Below, piece by piece: positions 7,799 to 15,088 of a stretch of 17,789 nt of DNA. The stretch spans positions 1 to 17,789 of the forward strand of contig SFCS01000027.1 in the NCBI GenBank assembly GCA_004558485.1. Reading direction: 5' to 3'. Position 1 is the first letter of the stretch; each line of letters begins with the position of its first letter. The DNA is from Ruminococcus sp. (GTDB taxonomy: Bacteria > Bacillota > Clostridia > Oscillospirales > Acutalibacteraceae). The translations under genes were made by a program, and so were the position numbers. The notes beneath the pieces are model-generated. The model had not been told where the DNA came from, ran no database searches, and was given only the letters and a program-made list of their open reading frames with translations.

Positions 7799-9044
7799 GC
7801 CGCACATTTTGGTGGTCGGCGGCGGTGCTGCCGGTCTGCTTGCCGCCGGTACGGCGGCGGAAAACGGCGCAGCGGTGACGGTGGTGGAGCGCAACCCGCG
7901 CATGGCGCGCAAGGTGATGATCACCGGGAAGGGACGCTGCAACCTCACCAACTGCTGCGATGCTGCGACGCTGATCGCCAACATTCCGCGCAATCCGCGT
8001 TTTCTCTACAGTGCGTTCAACGCCTTCACGCCGCAGGACATGATGGCGCTCATCGAGGCGCAGGGCGTGCCGCTCAAGGTTGAGCGCGGCAACCGCGTGT
8101 TCCCCGTTTCGGATAAGGCGGTGGATGTGGTGGATGCCCTGGTGCGTTTTGTGCGTGACAAGGGAGTTCGCTTTACACAAGGTCGTGCGCAGCACCTGCG
8201 CCTTGCAGACGGTGTTTGCACCGGCGTGACCTTGGAAAGCGGCGAAACGCTCACGGCGGACGCCGTGATCCTGGCAACGGGCGGCAAGTCCTATCCGCAG
8301 ACCGGCTCCGAGGGCGACGGCTATGTGTTGGCGCACGAGGCGGGGCATACGGTCATCGATCCGCGCCCGTCACTGGTGCCGCTGGAGTCGTCGGACGGCT
8401 ACTGCGCGGCGATGCAGGGACTGGCGCCGAAAAACTGCGCCGTGACGGTGGAGGATACCGTGAGCGGCAAAATCATCTACCGTGACTTCGGCGAAATGCT
8501 GTTCACGCACTTCGGCGTTTCCGGCCCGATGGTGCTCAGTGCCTCCGCGCACCTGCAGGACATGACGCCTGACCGCTATGTGCTGTATATCGATTGGAAG
8601 CCCGCGCTGACGCCTGAACAGGTGGACGCACGGCTGTGCCGTGAGCTGCAGGAAAACGCCAACAGCGATTGCGGCAACATGCTGCGCCGTCTCCTGCCGC
8701 AGTCGGCGATACCGGTTTTTGCGGCACTTGCCGCCGTCGATACTGCTGCAAAATGCCATGCCGTCACGAGAGAGCAGCGGCACGCTCTCGGCGCGGTGCT
8801 CAAGCGCTTTCCGGTGCATATCAGCGGCACACGCCCGATCGCCGAGGCGATCGTCACGCGCGGCGGCGTTTGCGTGAAGGAGGTACAGGCGGCGACGATG
8901 GCGTCAAGGCTTGTAAAGGGGTTATACTTTGCGGGTGAATTGTTGGATGTGGACGCCTATACCGGCGGATTTAATTTACAGATCGCCTTTTCGACCGGCG
9001 CAGCCGCCGGTCGTGGGGCGGCGACAGGGGGAGAACACACTTGA
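7791..9044 (+). CDS. FAD-dependent oxidoreductase, HI0933/BaiN-like family
   Basis: The product is 417 aa, typical of the HI0933-like (BaiN/YhiN/RdsA-type) flavoproteins. It has an N-terminal dinucleotide-binding motif (HILVVGGGAAGLLAAG, residues 5-20), the family motif GKGRCNLTN (46-54), the mid-protein GGKSYPQTGSEGDGY motif, and the C-terminal TRGGVCVKEV and GLYFAGELLDVDAYTGGFNLQIAFSTG block that closes the FAD site. The substrate is not predictable: one clostridial member (BaiN) has been linked to bile acid reduction, but most relatives are uncharacterised. The ATG at 7791 was preferred over the ATG at 7782 because the ACGAGG element (7775-7780) is correctly spaced only for 7791. It overlaps rpiR by 8 bases and its stop overlaps the cmk TTG start. 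Confidence 0.9.
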   Translation: MPKPHILVVGGGAAGLLAAGTAAENGAAVTVVERNPRMARKVMITGKGRCNLTNCCDAATLIANIPRNPRFLYSAFNAFTPQDMMALIEAQGVPLKVERGNRVFPVSDKAVDVVDALVRFVRDKGVRFTQGRAQHLRLADGVCTGVTLESGETLTADAVILATGGKSYPQTGSEGDGYVLAHEAGHTVIDPRPSLVPLESSDGYCAAMQGLAPKNCAVTVEDTVSGKIIYRDFGEMLFTHFGVSGPMVLSASAHLQDMTPDRYVLYIDWKPALTPEQVDARLCRELQENANSDCGNMLRRLLPQSAIPVFAALAAVDTAAKCHAVTREQRHALGAVLKRFPVHISGTRPIAEAIVTRGGVCVKEVQAATMASRLVKGLYFAGELLDVDAYTGGFNLQIAFSTGAAAGRGAATGGEHT

Positions 9045-9727
9045 AAACGATTGCGATCGCCATTGACGGGCCTGCCGGTGCGGGAAAAAGCACCCTGGCA
9101 AAGGAGCTGGCAAAGGAGCTGCAATATATCTATGTGGACACCGGCGCTTTGTATCGCGCCATCGGCCTGCATACCCTGCGGCAGGGGAAAGATCCGCACG
9201 ACGCGGCAGCGGTGACACCGCTTCTTGCGGGCCTGCAGGTCGAGCTGCGCTTTGAAAACGGCGAGCAGCATGTCTATACAAACGGCGAGGATGTCAGCGG
9301 GGCGATCCGCACGCCGGAGGTCTCGATGGCGGCGTCTGCCGTTTCGGCGATCCCCGCCGTGCGGCAATTTCTGTTTGACCTGCAGCGCGACATTGCGAAA
9401 AGTCACTGCGTCATCATGGACGGCAGAGACATCGGCACGGTGGTGCTGCCGTGGGCGCAGATCAAGATCTTTCTGTCTGCCTCGCCCGAGGCGCGCGCCC
9501 GTCGCCGCTTTGATGAATTGATCGAAAAGGGACAAAAGGTGTCGTTTGACGAGGTGCTGGCAGATATGCAAAAGCGCGACCATGATGACACCCACCGCGC
9601 CATCGCGCCGCTGCGGCAGGCGGAGGACGCGACCCCCATCGACACCAGCACCCTGACCCTGGAGCAGTCGATCGCACTGCTTACGACCATTGTAAAGGAA
9701 CGGTTGGCATGCCTGACGGAAGATTGA
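9041..9727 (+). CDS. cmk: Cytidylate kinase
   Basis: Cmk phosphorylates CMP and dCMP to the diphosphates with ATP, recycling the CMP released by phospholipid synthesis and RNA turnover. The product is 228 aa, normal for the family. Visible are the P-loop GPAGAGKST (10-18), the YVDTGALYRA motif typical of CMP kinases, the NMP-binding insert (GEDVSGAIRTPEVSMAASAVSA) and the MDGRDIGTVVLPWAQIKIFLSAS block. The start is a TTG at 9041, supported by AGGGGGAG (9026-9033) seven bases upstream; TTGA merges this start with the flavoprotein stop. A perfect 12-bp tandem repeat at 9095-9118 encodes LAKE twice in the helix after the P-loop. It overlaps plsC by 19 bases. The cmk-plsC-ispH-rpsA order is common in Clostridia. 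Confidence 0.97.
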   Translation: MKTIAIAIDGPAGAGKSTLAKELAKELQYIYVDTGALYRAIGLHTLRQGKDPHDAAAVTPLLAGLQVELRFENGEQHVYTNGEDVSGAIRTPEVSMAASAVSAIPAVRQFLFDLQRDIAKSHCVIMDGRDIGTVVLPWAQIKIFLSASPEARARRRFDELIEKGQKVSFDEVLADMQKRDHDDTHRAIAPLRQAEDATPIDTSTLTLEQSIALLTTIVKERLACLTED

Positions 9728-10341
9728 GACGGGTCATATTGGCGATCGTCCGCCCGCTTTTGCGGCTCATTTTTCCCTACCGCATCGTCGGTGCGGAAAA
9801 TCTGCCGACGGCGGGGAACGGACAGCGCCTGATGCTCTGCTGTAACCACATTTCGGTGCTGGATCCCGTGTTTTTGTTGGCGGCGCAGCGGCAGCCCATC
9901 AGCTTTATGGCAAAGTCCGAGCTGTTTTCCAACCGTTTTAACCGTTGGCTGCTCGGCACGGTGATGGGCGCTTTTCCTGTGGAACGCGGCAAGGGCGACA
10001 CCGGCGCTGTCGAGCACGCCGAGGCACTGGTGGAAAGCGGTACGATACTCGGCATTTTCCCGCAGGGCACCTGTCGGCGCACCCGTGAGCTGGGGCTGCC
10101 GAAATCCGGCGCGGCGCTCATCGCCTGTCGGACACAGGCGACGGTCATTCCGGCGTGCCTTGTGACGAAAAGCTTTCATGTGCGCCCGTTTCGGCGGGTG
10201 ACGGTCGTTTTCGGAAAACCGCTCACGCCGCAGGAGCTGCAGCTGGAGAATACGGCGCATCCGCAGCTGCGTCCCGCGTCCCGCAAGCTGATGGAGAGCA
10301 TCGACGCACTGATCGGAAAACAGTTGGGAGAAGAGGAATGA
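9709..10341 (+). CDS. plsC: 1-acyl-sn-glycerol-3-phosphate acyltransferase (PlsC family)
   Basis: PlsC-type enzymes acylate lysophosphatidic acid to phosphatidic acid at the membrane. The product is 210 aa, a normal size for short Gram-positive members. The catalytic H-x4-D motif is present as H47-ISVL-D52, followed by block II (GAFPVERGKGD) and block III FPQGT (117-121). Block III is usually FPEGTRS; here the glutamate is glutamine (Q119) and the following residues are CRR, which may change acceptor binding. The N-terminus has a hydrophobic stretch (VILAIVRPLLRLIFPY, 9-24) fitting membrane attachment. Start ATG at 9709 with AAAGGA at 9694-9699; it lies within the end of cmk. Its stop overlaps the ispH start (ATGA), indicating translational coupling. 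Confidence 0.9.
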   Translation: MPDGRLRRVILAIVRPLLRLIFPYRIVGAENLPTAGNGQRLMLCCNHISVLDPVFLLAAQRQPISFMAKSELFSNRFNRWLLGTVMGAFPVERGKGDTGAVEHAEALVESGTILGIFPQGTCRRTRELGLPKSGAALIACRTQATVIPACLVTKSFHVRPFRRVTVVFGKPLTPQELQLENTAHPQLRPASRKLMESIDALIGKQLGEEE

Positions 10342-12365
10342 AGGTTCTGCTTGCGAAAAGCGCCGGCTTTTGTTTCGGCGTGAATAAAGCGGTGAGCGCC
10401 GTGTGCGACCTGCTGGATGCGGGGGAGAAGGTGGCAACGCTCGGTCCCATCATCCACAATCCGCAGCTCGTGGAAAAGCTGCGCCGCCGCGGTGTGCAGA
10501 TCGTGGAAAGGCCGGAGGACGCCGAAAGGGACGCCGTTCTGGTCATCCGTTCGCACGGCGTGCCGCGCGCGGTGTATGAGGAGATCGCGCGCTGCGGCGT
10601 GCGGATGTATGACGCGACCTGCCCGTTTGTCAGCAAAATTCATCGCATCGTGTCCCGCTATTCCGCCGACGGCTACCGTGTGCTGATCGCCGGCAACGCG
10701 GGTCATCCCGAGGTGACGGGTATTTGCGGTCACTGCGAAAACGGCGCGACGGTGTTTGCCACGCCGGAGGAATTGGGAAATTTGCTAAAAAACGATCACC
10801 ACAGAAAAGAAGAACTGGTGATTATGGCGGCGCAGACCACCTATAACACAATAAGTTGGAAAAAGTGTGCGGAAATATTAAAAAAACACTATACAAACCC
10901 GTTAATATTTGATACAATATGCAGTGCAACCGCGGAAAGACAAAACGAGGCGGTTGCCCTTTCACAGAAATGTGATAAAATGGTGATTGTCGGCGGACGG
11001 CAAAGCTCCAACACAGCGAAGCTCTACGATGTTTGCGCGGCGCACTGTCCCACGGTATTGGTGGAGACGGCGGCGGAGCTGAAAACAGAGGACTTTCGCT
11101 CTGTGCGGCTTGCAGGACTGACCGCGGGAGCTTCGACGCCTGCCGATATTATAAAGGAGGTACAAACCATCATGTCCGAAATTAAAAACAGCGAGATCCA
11201 AAACGAAGAGGCAGCGGGAGCTGTCGAGACCGCCAACGAGAATGCATTTGAAGAAATGACTTCTGAGGAGTATGCGAAGGCTGTTGAGGCGACCTTCCAG
11301 AATCCTACTGATGATAAAGTGCGTGGTATGGTTGTCAGCATTGCCCCCAACGAGGTGCAGGTCGAAGTGATCGGCAGAAAGCAGACCGGCTACATTCCGG
11401 TTGAGGAGCTGTCCGCCGACCCGAACGCCAACCCCGCCGACATCGTGAAGGTCGGTGATGAGCTGGAGCTGCTCATCATGCGCACCAACGATCAGGAAGG
11501 CACCATCATGCTGTCCAAAAAGCGCGTTGACGCGCTCAAGGGCTGGGAGACCATCGTGGCTGCGGAAGAGTCCGGCGAAGTGCTGGAGGGCATCGTCAGC
11601 GAAGTCATCAAGGGCGGCCTTTTGGTCGTGTCCAACGGCGTGCGCGTTTTCGTGCCCGCGTCCCATGCCTCTCTCAACCGTATGGAGGATCTGACGCCCC
11701 TGCTCAAGCAGACCGTGCGTTTCAAGGTCATCGAAGTGAACACCGCCCGCCGTCGTGCGGTCGGCTCTATCCGTCTTGTCGTCCGCGAGGAGCGCAAGGC
11801 GCAGGAAGCGGCTCTGTGGGAGAAGCTCGAAGTCGGTCAGCACTATACCGGCGTTGTGAAGTCCCTGACATCCTACGGCGCGTTTGTTGACCTCGGCGGC
11901 GTGGACGGCATGATCCACATTTCCGAGCTGTCCTGGTCTCGTATCAAGCATCCGTCCGAGGTCGTCAAGGTCGGCGACACGGTCGAAGTGTATATCCGCG
12001 ATCTCGACACCGAGAAGCACAAGATCTCTCTCGGCTACCGCAAGGCAGAGGACAATCCGTGGGAGATCTTCAAGGCGAAGTTCGCTGTCGGCGATGTGAT
12101 CGATGCGAAGATCGTCGGCATGACGACCTTCGGCGCGTTTGCGCAGATCATCCCCGGCATCGACGGCCTCATCCATATTTCGCAGATTGCCGATCGCCGC
12201 ATCGACAAGCCGCAGGATGAGCTGAAGGTCGGTCAGGAAGTGAAAGCGAAGATCACGAACATTGATCTTGAGAACAAGCGCATCAGCCTGTCCATCCGTG
12301 CGCTGCTGGAGGATGCTCCGGCTGTCGAGGAGGAGACCGTTGCCGAAGAGGAAACGGCGGAATAA
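10338..12365 (+). CDS. ispH-rpsA: Fused 4-hydroxy-3-methylbut-2-enyl diphosphate reductase (IspH) / 30S ribosomal protein S1
   Basis: The product is 675 aa and joins two proteins. Residues 1-278 are IspH, the iron-sulfur enzyme of the last MEP-pathway step that makes IPP and DMAPP. Cluster ligands C12 (GFCFGV), C95 (DATCPFV) and C195 (DTICSAT), together with H40, H73, H123 and the QSSNT motif (222-226), are all present. After an acidic linker (280-325), four S1 RNA-binding repeats lie at about 326-397, 413-485, 499-569 and 583-655, then an acidic tail. Repeats three and four have the classic YGAFVDLGGVDGMIHISELS form. Such fusions are known from Clostridia. The ATG at 10338 follows a GGGAGAAGAGG stretch and overlaps plsC by ATGA. 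A consensus ribosome binding site and in-frame ATG at 11172 could also yield S1 alone (397 aa). Bases 10780-10980 are much more AT-rich than the surroundings. Confidence 0.96.
   Translation: MKVLLAKSAGFCFGVNKAVSAVCDLLDAGEKVATLGPIIHNPQLVEKLRRRGVQIVERPEDAERDAVLVIRSHGVPRAVYEEIARCGVRMYDATCPFVSKIHRIVSRYSADGYRVLIAGNAGHPEVTGICGHCENGATVFATPEELGNLLKNDHHRKEELVIMAAQTTYNTISWKKCAEILKKHYTNPLIFDTICSATAERQNEAVALSQKCDKMVIVGGRQSSNTAKLYDVCAAHCPTVLVETAAELKTEDFRSVRLAGLTAGASTPADIIKEVQTIMSEIKNSEIQNEEAAGAVETANENAFEEMTSEEYAKAVEATFQNPTDDKVRGMVVSIAPNEVQVEVIGRKQTGYIPVEELSADPNANPADIVKVGDELELLIMRTNDQEGTIMLSKKRVDALKGWETIVAAEESGEVLEGIVSEVIKGGLLVVSNGVRVFVPASHASLNRMEDLTPLLKQTVRFKVIEVNTARRRAVGSIRLVVREERKAQEAALWEKLEVGQHYTGVVKSLTSYGAFVDLGGVDGMIHISELSWSRIKHPSEVVKVGDTVEVYIRDLDTEKHKISLGYRKAEDNPWEIFKAKFAVGDVIDAKIVGMTTFGAFAQIIPGIDGLIHISQIADRRIDKPQDELKVGQEVKAKITNIDLENKRISLSIRALLEDAPAVEEETVAEEETAE
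10890..10918 (+). promoter_or_regulatory. Possible internal promoter inside ispH, ahead of the S1 part
   Basis: An extended -10, TG-A-TACAAT (10910-10918), lies 17 bases after TATACA (10890-10895; 4 of 6 matches to the -35 consensus). It falls in a 60-base stretch (10861-10920) that is about 25% GC by hand count, whereas flanking coding DNA is near 60%. It would start transcription about 245 bases before the internal ATG at 11172. AT-rich coding DNA produces chance promoters, so this is tentative. Confidence 0.3.
11153..11174 (+). promoter_or_regulatory. Internal Shine-Dalgarno and ATG for separate translation of ribosomal protein S1
   Basis: AAAGGAGGT (11153-11161) is an essentially perfect anti-16S match, followed after 10 bases by an ATG (11172-11174) in frame with the fusion. 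It lies exactly at the boundary between the IspH domain (ending IIKEVQTI) and the S1 linker (MSEIKNSE). The same bases encode Lys-Glu-Val, so part of the match could reflect protein sequence. The position and frame nevertheless fit a working internal start. Confidence 0.55.
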
Positions 12366-12378
12366 TCCGACAAATGGT

Positions 12379-12412
12379 AAAAGAGCCCCAACCGTTCGGT
12401 TGGGGCTCTTTT
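12379..12412 (+). terminator. Intrinsic terminator after ispH-rpsA
   Basis: A 15-bp perfect stem, AAAAGAGCCCCAACC (12379-12393) with its complement at 12398-12412, surrounds a GTTC loop and ends in TTTT. It begins 14 bases after the ispH-rpsA stop codon. The A-run on the left and T-run on the right would let it act in both directions. It closes the operon that begins at the 6853-6881 promoter. Confidence 0.95.
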
Positions 12413-12445
12413 GTTATGCCCGCTTGTCGCAGAAAAAAACAGAAG

Positions 12446-12475
12446 CTGTCAAGGACGAGCTGCGCGGAATACTCT
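12446..12475 (+). promoter_or_regulatory. Weak candidate promoter for the 107-aa membrane protein gene
   Basis: CTGTCA (12446-12451) precedes TACTCT (12470-12475) by 18 bases; AATACT two bases earlier is an alternative -10. A promoter is expected here because the strong terminator lies upstream and the next gene starts at 12513. The sequence itself is only a modest match. Confidence 0.3.
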
Positions 12476-12512
12476 GGAATGAACCGCAAAAATCAAAAAA
12501 GGAGAGCTTCCT

Positions 12513-12836
12513 ATGTCTGAGACCATTGGATTTTTCGTGGCGCTTTTCCTGGCACTGTACGGCACGGCGTGTCTTTTGCACCGCCTCACATTGTGCATTT
12601 TGCGACCGGAGCGGGGAATGCACAGCTTTTCGGTCGCCTATCTGCGCGAGGGAGACGAAAATGCGGAGCAGCTCGTGCGCTTTTTCCGCGCGCGGGCGCG
12701 GCGGGAGGAAACGCTGCTTTTGGTTGACAACGGCGCGGACAGCACCCAGCGCGAGATTGTCCGAAGGCTTTGCGACGGACAGCGGGATATACGGTTTATC
12801 ACAGCGGAAAATTTTGTCGGAGAGAATTGCATTTGA
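12513..12836 (+). CDS. Small protein with one N-terminal membrane segment, function unknown
   Basis: The product is 107 aa. Residues 5-30 are a hydrophobic anchor (IGFFVALFLALYGTACLLHRLTL), followed by a soluble part with an arginine-rich helix (LVRFFRARARREE, 54-66). The strand-loop LLLVDNGADSTQREIVRRL (68-86) looks like the aspartate motif of family 2 glycosyltransferases (VDNGSxDxT), but the rest of such an enzyme is missing. It could be a small regulator or a remnant half domain; I do not recognise a named family. The ATG at 12513 follows AAGGAGAG (12499-12506) by 6 bases, a good site that supports real expression. Its last codons contain the -35 element of the recD2 promoter. Confidence 0.75.
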   Translation: MSETIGFFVALFLALYGTACLLHRLTLCILRPERGMHSFSVAYLREGDENAEQLVRFFRARARREETLLLVDNGADSTQREIVRRLCDGQRDIRFITAENFVGENCI

Positions 12837-12855
12837 ACGAGAAATAGTATATACT
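12827..12855 (+). promoter_or_regulatory. Sigma-A-type promoter of recD2-comF-mreB-like
   Basis: TTGCAT (12827-12832) and TATACT (12850-12855) are 17 bases apart, the same two hexamers and spacing as the promoter at 6853-6881. The -35 element lies in the last codons of the upstream small gene (stop at 12834-12836). Transcription would begin near 12862, ahead of the ATAGGAGG ribosome binding site (12872-12879). Confidence 0.68.
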
Positions 12856-12886
12856 GTTCCTGTATTACGGTATAGGAGGCGGTCGC

Positions 12887-15088
12887 ATGGAAGAAACCCT
12901 TTCCGGCAAGGTGGAGCGTGTGGTTTTTCATAATGCCGATAACGGCTGGACCGTCCTCGATCTGGACACGGGAGAAACGCTGGAAAAGGTGGTCGGCGTG
13001 TTCGCGGACATTCATGTCGGCGAGGAATTGCAGATGCAGGGCAGCTTTGTCGAGCATCAGAAATTCGGCAGGCAGTTTCAGATGCAGCGCTATGTTTCCA
13101 CGCTCCCGACCGATACGCTGTCGGTGCTGCGGTATCTTTCTTCGGGTGCCGTGCGCGGCATTGGCCCGTCCACGGCGGCGCGCGTCATGGATAAATTCGG
13201 TGACGACGCGCTGCGCATTTTGGAGGAAGAGCCGCTGCGGCTTGCCGAGGTGCGCGGCATTACGCGCGAAAAGGCAAAAAAGCTCGGCGAGGAGTTTCAT
13301 GCACAAAGCGGACTGCGGGAGCTTTTGCTGACCTTTTCCGCCTATGGGCTGACGCAGCATGAGGCGGTGCGCTGCTGGAAACGCTTCGGCGTTTCGGCGG
13401 TGAGCCGCATTCGGGATGACCCGTACATACTGTATACGCAGGAGCTCGGGATTTCCTTTGAGCGTGCCGACAGTATGGCGCTGGCGATGTACGGCGAGGG
13501 CAACACGCCGAAGCGGATAGAGGCGGGGCTTTTGTATGTGCTGCGCCACAACACCCAAAACGGGCACACCTGCCTGCCGGAGGAAAAGCTGGTGGCTGCC
13601 GCGGCGGGGATGCTCGGCGCGACAGTCGAGGAAACGCAGGCGGTGCTCGAGGACATGAAGGCGCGCGGCACGGTCTTTGCCGAGGCGCTGCAGGGACAGA
13701 TCTTTGTTTTCCTGCCGCAATACTATATGGCGGAAAAATATATCGCTGCCCGCCTGCGGGAAATGGCGGCGTTTGCCGACGACAATGCGACAGCCGACAT
13801 CGAAAAGCTGGAGAAAAAGCTGCACATCCGCTATGCCGAGCAGCAGCGCGCCGCGCTTTCCGCCGCCGCCGCGCACCATGTGATGATCCTGACCGGTGGG
13901 CCGGGCACGGGCAAAACGACCGCCGTAAACGGCATGATCTTCATGGCGCAGTCAAAGGGGCTTTCCGTGCAGCTTGCCGCGCCGACAGGCAGGGCGGCAA
14001 AGCGCATGACCGAGCTTTCCGGCGAGCCGGCGAAAACGCTGCACCGCCTTTTGGAGGTGCAATGGGACGAGGATGACCATTTGATCTTCAACCGCAACGA
14101 GAAAGATCCGCTTGATGCGGATGTCGTCATCGTGGACGAGCTTTCGATGGTGGATACGCTGTTGTTTGAGGCGCTTTTGCGGGCGCTCCCGAAAAAATGC
14201 CGCCTCATTTTGGTGGGCGATGCCGACCAGCTGCCGTCGGTGGGGGCGGGCTGCGTGCTGCAAAGCCTGCTGGCGGCGGCGTGTCTGCCGACCGTGTGTC
14301 TGACCGAGATTTTCCGACAGGCGCAGCAAAGCGCCATTGTGATCGGCGCGCACGCGGTGCTCGCGGGCAATCTGCCGAAGATGAACGACAAGGGCGGCGA
14401 CTTTTTTTTCATGCGCCGCACGAATTACCGCACCGCGGCGGACACGGTTCTGGAGCTGTGCAAGACGCGCCTGCCGGAGACCTATCACCTGACCTGCCTT
14501 GACGGGCTGCAGGTGCTGTGTCCCGGTCGCCGCGGCGAGCTCGGCACGATCCGCATCAACGAACAGCTCAGAGAACTGCTCAACCCGCCCGCCGACGATA
14601 AGGCAGAGGTCAAAAGCATGGGCTGTGTGCTGCGCGTCGGTGACAAGGTGATGCACAACCACAATAACTATGATATTACCTGGGTGAAGGACAACGGCGA
14701 GGTCGGCACGGGCGTTTTTAACGGCGACATCGGCATTTTGGAGAAGGTCAACCGCGCCGAGGGGACGGTTGCCGTGCGCTATGACAACCGTGTCGCCACC
14801 TATACGCGCGAGGATCTGCAGGACTTGGAGCTTGCCTATGCCATCACGGTGCACAAGAGTCAGGGCAGTGAATTTGACGCAGTGGTGCTCACCGTGTTCG
14901 GACAGCAGCGGCAGCTTTGCTATCGCAATCTGCTCTATACCGCCATCACGCGCGCCAAAAAGCTGCTCATTTTGGTCGGCGACGAGCAGACGCTGTGGGA
15001 CATGATCGAAAATAACCGCAAGACGCTGCGCTATAGTGCGCTCACCGCTTTTTTAACAGGGGAGGCAAGCGGACATGCTGATGCGTAG
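12887..15088 (+). CDS. recD2: ATP-dependent DNA helicase RecD2 (RecD/TraA type)
   Basis: The product is 733 aa, within the usual 720-800 range. RecD2 is a 5'-3' helicase found in bacteria without RecBCD partners and has roles in repair and replication fork stability. It has an N-terminal OB-like region (SGKVERVVFHNADNGWTVLDLD), helix-hairpin-helix repeats at about 80-150 (GAVRGIGPSTAARVMDKFG and VRGITREKAKKLGEEF), Walker A GGPGTGKT (337-344), Walker B with D417-E418 (VIVDELSMVD), motif III GDADQLPSVGAG, and C-terminal motifs ITVHKSQGSEFDAVVL and LLYTAITRAKKLLILVG. There are no RecB or RecC genes here. Start ATG at 12887, with AGGAGG 7 bases upstream. It overlaps comF by 14 bases. Confidence 0.97.
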   Translation: MEETLSGKVERVVFHNADNGWTVLDLDTGETLEKVVGVFADIHVGEELQMQGSFVEHQKFGRQFQMQRYVSTLPTDTLSVLRYLSSGAVRGIGPSTAARVMDKFGDDALRILEEEPLRLAEVRGITREKAKKLGEEFHAQSGLRELLLTFSAYGLTQHEAVRCWKRFGVSAVSRIRDDPYILYTQELGISFERADSMALAMYGEGNTPKRIEAGLLYVLRHNTQNGHTCLPEEKLVAAAAGMLGATVEETQAVLEDMKARGTVFAEALQGQIFVFLPQYYMAEKYIAARLREMAAFADDNATADIEKLEKKLHIRYAEQQRAALSAAAAHHVMILTGGPGTGKTTAVNGMIFMAQSKGLSVQLAAPTGRAAKRMTELSGEPAKTLHRLLEVQWDEDDHLIFNRNEKDPLDADVVIVDELSMVDTLLFEALLRALPKKCRLILVGDADQLPSVGAGCVLQSLLAAACLPTVCLTEIFRQAQQSAIVIGAHAVLAGNLPKMNDKGGDFFFMRRTNYRTAADTVLELCKTRLPETYHLTCLDGLQVLCPGRRGELGTIRINEQLRELLNPPADDKAEVKSMGCVLRVGDKVMHNHNNYDITWVKDNGEVGTGVFNGDIGILEKVNRAEGTVAVRYDNRVATYTREDLQDLELAYAITVHKSQGSEFDAVVLTVFGQQRQLCYRNLLYTAITRAKKLLILVGDEQTLWDMIENNRKTLRYSALTAFLTGEASGHADA

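Noticed and set aside
10155..10337. N-terminal extension of IspH by 61 codons
   Set aside because: The extension lies inside plsC and has shadow-frame composition; IspH proteins begin with the MKVLLAKSAGFCFGV-like segment, which starts at 10338.
10741..10990. Horizontal transfer or insertion as the cause of the AT-rich patch in ispH
   Set aside because: The IspH reading frame and conserved residues continue unbroken through it and there are no flanking repeats; a composition dip within a native gene fits better.
10962..12176. A 404-codon minus-strand open frame opposite the S1 repeats
   Set aside because: Antisense to well-conserved S1 domains; no family resemblance and the composition is that of a shadow frame.
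12638..13879. A 413-codon minus-strand open frame opposite the start of recD2
   Set aside because: It covers a small gene, a promoter and the recD2 N-terminus on the other strand; no motif is seen.
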